Assembly: GCA_025056955.1 (NCBI GenBank)
Contig: JANWYL010000210.1
Span: 1 to 5,012, forward strand
Source of the DNA: Sandaracinaceae bacterium
Lineage (GTDB): Bacteria; Myxococcota_A; Polyangia; Polyangiales; Sandaracinaceae
DNA length: 5,012 nucleotides
Reading direction: 5' to 3'
Of this stretch, positions 1 through 5,012 are shown one piece after another. A program made the position numbers and the translations under genes. The notes under the pieces are model-generated. The model made no database searches. It was not told the origin of the DNA and saw only the letters and a program-made list of their open reading frames with translations. Position 1 is the stretch's first letter. Each line of letters begins with the position of its first letter.

Positions 1-949
1 CCACGGAAGCTTGGCTTAAGGCCCTTCGTGCCAACTCCAGCTCAGCAGCAATGATTTTCGGCTTAAGGGCTTCGGAATAGGCCCTTGGATCTGTGAGGTA
101 GCGTTGAATTTCTTTGGGTGGTTCTTCGATTCCAATGGGCTTGACGTAGTCAAAAAGGGCATCGCGCAAAGCCTCAGCACTCGGATATCGCTCGTCTCGG
201 TTTCTGGCCATGGCCTTGAGCAAAATGGCCCGAAAGCGCCCTCCGATTTGAGGTTGAATCCGCAAAGGGTCCGGGAATTGGCCCTCCAACACCCGCAAAA
301 GAATCTGGTGGGGATTTTTACCAGTAAAAGGCAATACCCCTGTCACCATGTAGTAGAGCACTGTCCCCAACGCAAACACATCAGCGCGCCCGTCCAACTC
401 TTGGCCTTCGATTTGCTCAGGAGCCATGTGCCCAGGAGAGCCAATGATCTGGCCTGTCGCCGTCATCGATTGGGCATCCCGCATGGCAGCGATACCGAAG
501 TCTGTGAGCTTGATCTCCCGCTTTTCGTGAAGGAGAAGGTTTTCGGGCTTGACGTCGCGGTGAATGATCCCTTTAGAGTGTGCCAAGGCAAGCGCATCAG
601 CGATTTCAATGCCAAAACACGCAGCCACTTCAGGAGGCATCGCCCCCTCTCTTTCGACGTGGTCCTTGAGCGTGGGCCCTGTAAGAAGCTCACTTGCGAT
701 GTAGCACTCTTCTGAGCCCTCTCCAGAGTAGTCGTATATCTCAAGGATCGCCCGATGCCTAAGACGCGCAACACTTTGCGCCTCTCGACGGAAGCGCATC
801 CTCGCTTCGGGAGTGTTCCGAAGGTGGGGATGTAAAATTTTTAGCGCCACCTCTCGCCCGAGGAGCGTATCCATGGCGCGATAAACAGTTGCCATCCCAC
901 CATGGCCGAGCTCACTCATGAGCTCGTATCTTTCAAGTTTGGGGAGCAC
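1..949 (-). CDS. Hanks-type Ser/Thr protein kinase, C-terminus beyond window
   Basis: Transfers phosphate from ATP to Ser/Thr residues of protein substrates; the substrates cannot be read from the sequence. The visible 316 residues start at GTG (949). An in-frame TAG at 970-968 lies only six codons upstream of that GTG, and the next start (ATG, residue 11) would begin inside the kinase fold. The catalytic domain covers about residues 7-268. Seen motifs: glycine loop GHGGMATV (15-22), catalytic Lys37 in VALK, helix-C Glu56, catalytic loop HRDVKPEN (130-137), DFG (150-152) and APE (176-178). All catalytic residues are present, so it should be active. The P+1 region reads GSPGHMAPEQ, where many family members have GTPxYMAPE. 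After residue 270 comes a charged helical segment containing RYLTDPRAY. In similar kinases, as I recall them, such a segment leads to a C-terminal helical or TPR region, but that part is missing here. No transmembrane segment is visible. The gene is transcribed away from the MoxR module. The family call is firm; the biological role is unknown. Confidence 0.95.
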   Translation of the reverse strand, partial: MLPKLERYELMSELGHGGMATVYRAMDTLLGREVALKILHPHLRNTPEARMRFRREAQSVARLRHRAILEIYDYSGEGSEECYIASELLTGPTLKDHVEREGAMPPEVAACFGIEIADALALAHSKGIIHRDVKPENLLLHEKREIKLTDFGIAAMRDAQSMTATGQIIGSPGHMAPEQIEGQELDGRADVFALGTVLYYMVTGVLPFTGKNPHQILLRVLEGQFPDPLRIQPQIGGRFRAILLKAMARNRDERYPSAEALRDALFDYVKPIGIEEPPKEIQRYLTDPRAYSEALKPKIIAAELELARRALSQASV

Positions 950-1172
950 GTCTGCGGCTGCCCTAGACTAGCAATTCCTTGCTCCCTTTCCACTCAATCC
1001 ACAAGTTGCTGCAGACTTTGGTCGCAAAACCTTGCCTCTTGACACCCGCCTCACACATCCAAGGACGAACCGACACCGCCCCTTCCCTTAAGCTCCTTCG
1101 AACCCTTCTCTGCGAGCTGGCCCACACTCCCCCCATGAATTATGCTCAACTTCTGAGAGGCGCTCACTTCAA
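950..1172. other. Divergent intergenic region between kinase and membrane-protein genes
   Basis: These 223 bases separate two divergent start codons and should carry control signals for both. I see no gene. A perfect TTGACA lies on the plus strand at 1039-1044, but nothing like a -10 box follows at 16-18 bases. On the minus strand CATAAT (1144-1139) resembles a -10 box, but the sequence 17 bases upstream of it (GTGAGC) is a poor -35 box. On the kinase side a weak AGGG (964-961) lies 11 bases before the GTG. The plus strand here is pyrimidine-rich, and I found no strong palindrome that would mark an operator. Confidence 0.5.
1155..1160 (+). promoter_or_regulatory. Possible ribosome binding site for the 612-residue membrane protein
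   Basis: GAGAGG lies 12 bases before the ATG at 1173. The purine match to a Shine-Dalgarno core is good but the spacing is longer than usual. No in-frame ATG lies just upstream (the ATGs at 1135 and 1142 are in other frames), so this site supports the 1173 start without proving it. Confidence 0.35.
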
Positions 1173-3011
1173 ATGCCTGTACCATCTTCTGCTCGGCACT
1201 CCGCTTCACGGGAGGAGCTCGATCGCTTGCTTGGGCGGTTGCTTCTGAGGCTCAAGTTCCGGCGTACCGTTGAAACGATGGGCATTTTGGCAATTGGGGG
1301 AAGTGGAAGTACCTTGCTTCTTTGTGTGGCTCAAAGCGAGGGGTGGATCACTTCCAGCGAGGCATTTGGCGTGTGGGGGGCTCTCATGCTTTTGATTGTG
1401 ATTGGTGGGCTCATCAGCTGGAAGTGGCCTCGCCTCTCCACGTTTGGGCTTGCCTTGGTCCTCGATCGCGCCCTCGCCAAAGAAGGTCAAATCGCTTCTG
1501 CTTGGGCCTTGCGTGATGACCCAAATCCATGGGCAGCCCTTGGGAGAAAACGTGCCACAAAGATTCTCCACTCCCTTTCGTTTTCAAGCTTGGCCCCCCT
1601 TGTGCCCTCAAAGAGGGCAAGGTTAGCCCTTCTTGCTCTTGCACTAAGTGGCCTTTTTCTCGCCATTTTCCCCTCGGTTCATCCACCTGGCCAGCGCGCG
1701 CGCCCCTCCCTTGAGGCAACCAGAGCTGGATCGAGGCAAAGCCATGCGGCCGTGCTGCTTCCCGAAGCACAAGCCTTGGCGCTGCGCATCGAGCGGCTCC
1801 GAGCCATGGAGCTGCGCACCGAAGAAGCCCGCCAAATCTTCGAATTGCTTGAGGGCCTCTATCGGAAAGTGCAAAGCGGGTCAATTTCTCTTGAAGAAGC
1901 TTCACAGGTCCTCACGGAGCTCGAGTCCAAGCTTCGAGCGATTCGCGAAAGAGAACAGCGCCTCTTTCACTCCCTCGCCTCTGCCTTGGCCGGCCCAGAA
2001 GTCCCGCCAGTCAAGCACTTGAAGAAAACCCTTGAAAGCGGTGAGCCCCGCGAAATCCAAAAAGCGCTTGGGCAACTGGCTGAGGCCATTGAAAAGCCGC
2101 TTTCCCCTCGGGCACGTGAGCTTCTGGCCCAGAGTCTCGAAGAAGGAGCCAAAACCTTGGCCGACCTCACTTCTGCCCAACAAAAGCCTCAAGGAGAATC
2201 GCTCCCTGGCAAAGGCACTCCTCTCCCTGAGCGCTCCCCTCAACCAAAGAACCAAGCTCACCAAAACCCTGGTCCTGGAACCACTCCCCTCTCTCCATCC
2301 ACCTCCCCCACCGACCCAGCATCCCCCTCCCCTGGGGCGCAGGGTGCCTTCGAGGCGATTAAGCGCGCCTTTGAGGCAAGCGCCCAGGCCCTGCGCGATG
2401 GCCGCAATGAAAAAGCCGCCCAAGCCTTGAAGCAAGGTGGCGAGGGCCTATCCCGTCACACCTTTGAGCTCTATGAACTCGAGCGTGTTCTTGAGCACTT
2501 CCGCCAGGCAATGAGCAATGCCACCGGAGCCCAGGCCTTCCCCGAGCCCTTTGGTCGTGCTCTCCCGGGAGGAGGCCAACCAGGCCCACCAAACTCCACC
2601 CAAAGCATGCAACCACGAGGTGAAGGTAAGCAAGCAGCTCACCTCCTTTCTGAATCAACCGCCACACCTTCTGCTGAATCGAATCACACGATTGCCCTTC
2701 CGACTGACACCCAAGCGGCATCAGGAGGCCAGGCTGGAAACGAACACGACCCATCACGCCTCTCCAGGCCAAGCGAACGCCTGAGCGGAGGGGTCTCGAG
2801 GGGCATTGACCCTCTCCATACCCAAGCAGGGCCAAGCCGTCGCCAAGTCATCCGAGAAGCAGGAGCGAGAGGCTTTACCGTACAAAGTTACCGCCGCGTT
2901 TACACCGACTACCTCAACCACGCTGAAGAAGCCCTCTTTCGCGATAGGGTTCCAATCACCCAGCGCCACCTGGTTGATCGCTACTTCGAACTCATCTCCC
3001 CCCATGATTGA
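1173..3011 (+). CDS. Membrane-anchored helical protein of unknown function, MoxR-module partner
   Basis: I do not recognise a named family with certainty; the N-terminal layout recalls DUF4175-like membrane proteins found beside MoxR genes. The 612 residues, in order: a basic amphipathic N-terminal helix (about 14-34, ELDRLLGRLLLRLKF); hydrophobic segments at about 36-54, 66-83 and 150-168; between the second and third, a conserved-looking stretch with LALVLDRALA and IASAWALRDD (93-115). Then come long charged, probably coiled helices (about 196-335), a Pro/Ser/Gln-rich linker (336-390), another helical segment (390-450), a Gly/Pro/Ser-rich low-complexity stretch (455-550), and a C-terminal domain (about 556-610) with YRRVYTDYLNHAEEALFRDR and a terminal RYFELISP. 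With three membrane segments, most of the chain after residue 170 lies on one side of the membrane; which side is not clear. No enzymatic motif is visible. It precedes the MoxR gene by 141 bases on the same strand, suggesting a structural partner or client of the MoxR-DUF58 pair. The reading frame is certain; the function is not. Confidence 0.85.
   Translation: MPVPSSARHSASREELDRLLGRLLLRLKFRRTVETMGILAIGGSGSTLLLCVAQSEGWITSSEAFGVWGALMLLIVIGGLISWKWPRLSTFGLALVLDRALAKEGQIASAWALRDDPNPWAALGRKRATKILHSLSFSSLAPLVPSKRARLALLALALSGLFLAIFPSVHPPGQRARPSLEATRAGSRQSHAAVLLPEAQALALRIERLRAMELRTEEARQIFELLEGLYRKVQSGSISLEEASQVLTELESKLRAIREREQRLFHSLASALAGPEVPPVKHLKKTLESGEPREIQKALGQLAEAIEKPLSPRARELLAQSLEEGAKTLADLTSAQQKPQGESLPGKGTPLPERSPQPKNQAHQNPGPGTTPLSPSTSPTDPASPSPGAQGAFEAIKRAFEASAQALRDGRNEKAAQALKQGGEGLSRHTFELYELERVLEHFRQAMSNATGAQAFPEPFGRALPGGGQPGPPNSTQSMQPRGEGKQAAHLLSESTATPSAESNHTIALPTDTQAASGGQAGNEHDPSRLSRPSERLSGGVSRGIDPLHTQAGPSRRQVIREAGARGFTVQSYRRVYTDYLNHAEEALFRDRVPITQRHLVDRYFELISPHD
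2305..2332 (-). other. Potential G-quadruplex-forming tract on the template strand
   Basis: Four runs of at least three C on the plus strand (2305-2309, 2315-2317, 2323-2327, 2329-2332) are separated by 5, 5 and 1 bases. The minus strand therefore fits the usual pattern of four G-runs with loops of 1-7 bases. It lies in the part of the 612-residue gene that codes for the Pro/Ser-rich linker, so proline codons alone may explain it. Confidence 0.45.
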
Positions 3012-3111
3012 CACCTCAATGCGATTGATGCCAAACCATACTCCACCCAACCAAACACCATATCGTTTCATCATTTGCAACCGCAGGCATCTTTTCTTAT
3101 CAACTTCTCTC

Positions 3112-3139
3112 TTGCACGTCTTCGCATCTCACCTATTCT
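3112..3139 (+). promoter_or_regulatory. Weak candidate promoter just upstream of the MoxR gene
   Basis: TTGCAC (3112-3117) and TATTCT (3134-3139) are 16 bases apart. The -35 box matches the sigma-70 consensus at 3 of 6 positions and the -10 box at 4 of 6, including the key first, second and last bases. Transcription would start near 3146, giving a leader of only about 6-7 bases before ATG 3153. That agrees with the absence of a Shine-Dalgarno sequence there. Such weak boxes often occur by chance. I see no terminator hairpin in the 141-base gap, so read-through from the upstream gene is equally possible. Confidence 0.2.
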
Positions 3140-3152
3140 ATCACCCTATCCA

Positions 3153-4178
3153 ATGCCCTCTGAACCAAGCGCCCCACCTGAACGTGACCTTGAAAACTTT
3201 GCCGACACCTTTCACCGTCTCCGTTCCGCAATCGAACAAGTTGTGATTGGCCAAAGCGAAATCATTGAAAAGGTGTTGATTGCGATTTTCGCTGGAGGTC
3301 ACGTTCTCCTGGAAGGGGCTCCTGGGTTGGGCAAAACCCTTCTTGTGCGCACAATCGCCCAGTCCATGCGCCTTTCTTTTTCTCGGATCCAATTCACCCC
3401 TGACCTTGTGCCGGCCGACATCCTCGGCACCACTTTGATCGCCGAGGGTCCTGGTGTGCGCCACCTCGAATTTCGGCCAGGCCCCATCTTTGCTGAAATC
3501 GTGCTTGCTGACGAAATCAACCGCGCAACCCCAAAAACCCAAAGCGCCCTCCTCGAAGCGATGCAAGAGCAGGCTGTGACCGTTGGCAAAGAAAGCCGCC
3601 CTCTTCCACCCCTTTTTTTCGTGCTTGCCACCCAAAACCCAATCGAGATGGAGGGCACCTATCCCTTGCCCGAGGCCCAGCTTGATCGCTTTCTTTTCAA
3701 GCTCGTGGTGCGCTTCCCTCCCCACGAAGCCCTCCTTGCGATTGCTGAGCACATTGCTGGGCAGGGCCTCCCAAGTGTCCAAGCCGTGATAGGGCGCGAA
3801 GAATGTTTGGCTTTCCGGGCGATGCTTCGAGGAATTCCCCTGCCTCCTCACGTCAAGGAATTCGCCGTTTCACTGATCGAAGCCACCCATCCCGAGCACC
3901 CTCTTGCCCCTCAAGGCGTGCGCCGCTTCATCCGATATGGCGCAAGCCCCCGGGGCATCCAGGCCTTGCTTCTTGGGGCCAAAGTCCGTGCCCTCTCCCG
4001 ACACCGCCCCCTCGTCGGTATCGATGACATCGAAGCCCTCGCCCACGTGGCCCTGGCGCACCGCTTGGTCCTCAACTTTGAAGCCGAAGCAGAAGGCATC
4101 AACCCCTCTGCCCTCATCGATGAGGCATTGGAAGCGGCCCGTAAAACCATTGGCCTCTCAAAGCCCCAGCGGAAATGA
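3153..4178 (+). CDS. MoxR-family AAA+ ATPase
   Basis: MoxR ATPases form ring-shaped oligomers and use ATP hydrolysis in a chaperone-like way to assemble or activate partner proteins, often with VWA/DUF58 partners. The protein has 341 residues, a usual length for the family. Visible motifs: VIGQ (31-34) at the start of the domain, Walker A GAPGLGKT (55-62), Walker B with LADEINR (118-124), sensor 1 ATQNP (159-163), LDRF with the expected arginine finger (177-180), and sensor 2 GASPRG (263-268). All ATP-binding and hydrolysis residues are present. The C-terminal lid is complete, ending in KPQRK. I chose ATG 3153. An in-frame TTG at 3075 would add 26 residues of unlikely composition with no ribosome binding site. 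ATG 3153 also lacks a clear Shine-Dalgarno sequence, but it fits the normal family N-terminus. The stop overlaps the DUF58 start by four bases (ATGA), so translational coupling is likely. The family call is very secure; the client protein is unknown. Confidence 0.96.
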   Translation: MPSEPSAPPERDLENFADTFHRLRSAIEQVVIGQSEIIEKVLIAIFAGGHVLLEGAPGLGKTLLVRTIAQSMRLSFSRIQFTPDLVPADILGTTLIAEGPGVRHLEFRPGPIFAEIVLADEINRATPKTQSALLEAMQEQAVTVGKESRPLPPLFFVLATQNPIEMEGTYPLPEAQLDRFLFKLVVRFPPHEALLAIAEHIAGQGLPSVQAVIGREECLAFRAMLRGIPLPPHVKEFAVSLIEATHPEHPLAPQGVRRFIRYGASPRGIQALLLGAKVRALSRHRPLVGIDDIEALAHVALAHRLVLNFEAEAEGINPSALIDEALEAARKTIGLSKPQRK

Positions 4179-5012
4179 TGAAGCATACCATCTTTGACGC
4201 GCACGACCTTCGGCGCCTCGAGGGCTTGCGTTTGGTCCTCAAGCGGAGTGCTGAGAGCCACTACCGCGGCGAGCGCCCAAGTCGCAAAGCAGGAAGCGGC
4301 ATCGAACTTTTCGACTATCGCGAATACAGCCCAGGCGATGAATTTCGGTCCATCGACCCCCTCGTTTATGCCCGGACGGGCCGCCTCATGGTGCGTCTCT
4401 TTCGTGAAGAGTCCGACCTCGCCGTGCACATCTTCCTCGACATCTCTCGCTCCATGCAAACAGCCTTGGGAACCAGCGACCCGCTTCTTTGGTCCAAGCG
4501 TTTGGTCGCTGCCTTGGCCTATATCGCCCTTTCGGGCCTCGACCGGGTCTCCGTCGGGATCTTTCACGCCCAGCATTTCCGCGCCCTCCCCCTTCGACGC
4601 GAGAAGGGGGCTTTCGCATCCCTTCTCCGCTTCCTTGAGGAAGCACAACCAAAGGAGCCAGATGCTCCAGGAAAAACAGACATCTTGGGCTTTGCCCGCA
4701 ATTGGCTGGCCAGCGCACCGACCCGCGGGCTTCTCATTGTGGTCTCTGATCTCTATGATCCCCAGGGTGTTGAAAAGGCCTTTGACCTGCTTCGCCGCCA
4801 TCACCTCGAGGTGGCTGTGGTCCAACCATACGAAACATCGATCGCCAAACACCTCGCTCGCTTGGGACCAGACCTCCATCTCCTTGACAGCGAAAGCGGT
4901 GAAGTCCTCTCCCTCGAAGCCTTGTCAGATGCCGATTTTGAACGCATCGATGAGGCCTTTGCTCAATACCGGCGCAAGCTCGAGGCCTGGTTCCGAAGCC
5001 GAAACATCCGGT
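4175..5012 (+). CDS. DUF58 family protein with VWA-like metal site, 3' end beyond window
   Basis: DUF58 proteins are soluble partners of MoxR ATPases with a von Willebrand factor A-like fold. Their biochemical role is poorly known, and scaffold or adaptor functions are usually proposed. The first 279 residues are visible. The family signature runs from YSPGDEFRSID (51-61) through YARTGRLMVRLF (65-76). Metal-site (MIDAS) residues are Asp89, Ser91 and Ser93 in DISRS, with likely further ligands Thr168 in GKTD and Asp192 in VSDLYD. The chain stops at the window edge in WFRSRNIR, where family members usually turn into the last strand and helix, so roughly 20-30 residues are probably missing. The Trp commonly found after the ID of the signature is Pro62 here. 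The start ATG at 4175 overlaps the MoxR stop; a second ATG follows at once at 4178, and the one-codon difference does not matter. No signal peptide or membrane segment is visible. Family assignment is secure; partner binding to the adjacent ATPase is inferred. Confidence 0.94.
   Translation, partial: MMKHTIFDAHDLRRLEGLRLVLKRSAESHYRGERPSRKAGSGIELFDYREYSPGDEFRSIDPLVYARTGRLMVRLFREESDLAVHIFLDISRSMQTALGTSDPLLWSKRLVAALAYIALSGLDRVSVGIFHAQHFRALPLRREKGAFASLLRFLEEAQPKEPDAPGKTDILGFARNWLASAPTRGLLIVVSDLYDPQGVEKAFDLLRRHHLEVAVVQPYETSIAKHLARLGPDLHLLDSESGEVLSLEALSDADFERIDEAFAQYRRKLEAWFRSRNIR

Noticed and set aside
13..74. Two similar short stretches around CTTAAGG (13-28 and 60-74)
   Set aside because: They are imperfect, lie within the kinase coding sequence (encoding EALKP and RALSQ), and share only a short core. 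Chance codon similarity explains them.
104..715. Plus-strand open frame (203 codons) across the kinase gene
   Set aside because: The minus strand encodes a complete kinase catalytic domain here, so the plus-strand frame is a by-product.
1039..1044. TTGACA, a perfect -35 box on the plus strand
   Set aside because: No acceptable -10 box follows at 16-18 bases (the sequence there is aaggacg-like), so a promoter is not supported.
979..1248. Plus-strand open frame of 89 codons in the divergent intergenic region
   Set aside because: It overlaps the start of the 612-residue gene in another frame, has no ribosome binding site that I can see, and has no recognisable protein features.
3075..3152. N-terminal extension of MoxR from TTG 3075
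   Set aside because: It would add 26 residues unlike MoxR N-termini, from a rare start with no ribosome binding site. ATG 3153 gives the normal family length.
3141..3851. Minus-strand open frame (236 codons) opposite moxR
   Set aside because: It is antisense to the Walker A/B and sensor 1 regions of moxR, and the translation has no domain-like pattern.
3911..4879. Long minus-strand open frame (322 codons) opposite the end of moxR and the DUF58 gene
   Set aside because: It lies wholly antisense to two clearly conserved genes. Its translation shows no recognisable motif and has the low-quality composition of an opposite-strand shadow.

Overview
The window is ordinary bacterial chromosomal DNA, moderately GC-rich by eye. 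It holds one divergently oriented gene and a run of three genes on the plus strand. Two genes are cut by the window edges: the kinase at the left and the DUF58 protein at the right. I see no tRNA, rRNA, insertion sequence, CRISPR array or obvious horizontally acquired segment.

The best clue to the organism is the kinase. Its GSPGHMAPEQ activation-segment end, its GKNPHQ motif after subdomain IX and the segment after the catalytic domain resemble, from memory, a Hanks-type kinase group common in Myxococcota and other former Deltaproteobacteria. This is an inference from motif style and not a proven assignment. Leucine codons in both the kinase and the DUF58 gene are mainly CTC, CTT and TTG, with CTG rare, so the two transcription units look like long-term residents of the same genome.

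Layout: (1) 1-949, minus strand, a Ser/Thr protein kinase with a complete catalytic domain and its C-terminus outside the window. (2) 950-1172, a divergent intergenic region with no convincing promoter. (3) 1173-3011, plus strand, a 612-residue membrane-anchored protein of unknown function: three hydrophobic segments near the N-terminus, long charged helices, two Pro/Ser/Gly-rich linkers and a compact C-terminal domain. (4) 3012-3152, a 141-base gap. (5) 3153-4178, a MoxR-family AAA+ ATPase with all motifs intact. (6) 4175-5012, a DUF58 protein with a von Willebrand A-like metal site, overlapping the ATPase gene by the 4-base ATGA junction and running off the right edge.

Genes 3, 5 and 6 form a recognisable module. 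MoxR ATPases are widely encoded next to DUF58 and VWA-domain proteins and are thought to act together as chaperone-like machines that mature or remodel envelope or metal-containing proteins. The 612-residue protein is a plausible membrane partner or substrate. The divergent kinase may belong to the same regulatory neighbourhood, but only adjacency supports this. I found no clearly new system. The least described component is the 612-residue membrane protein.
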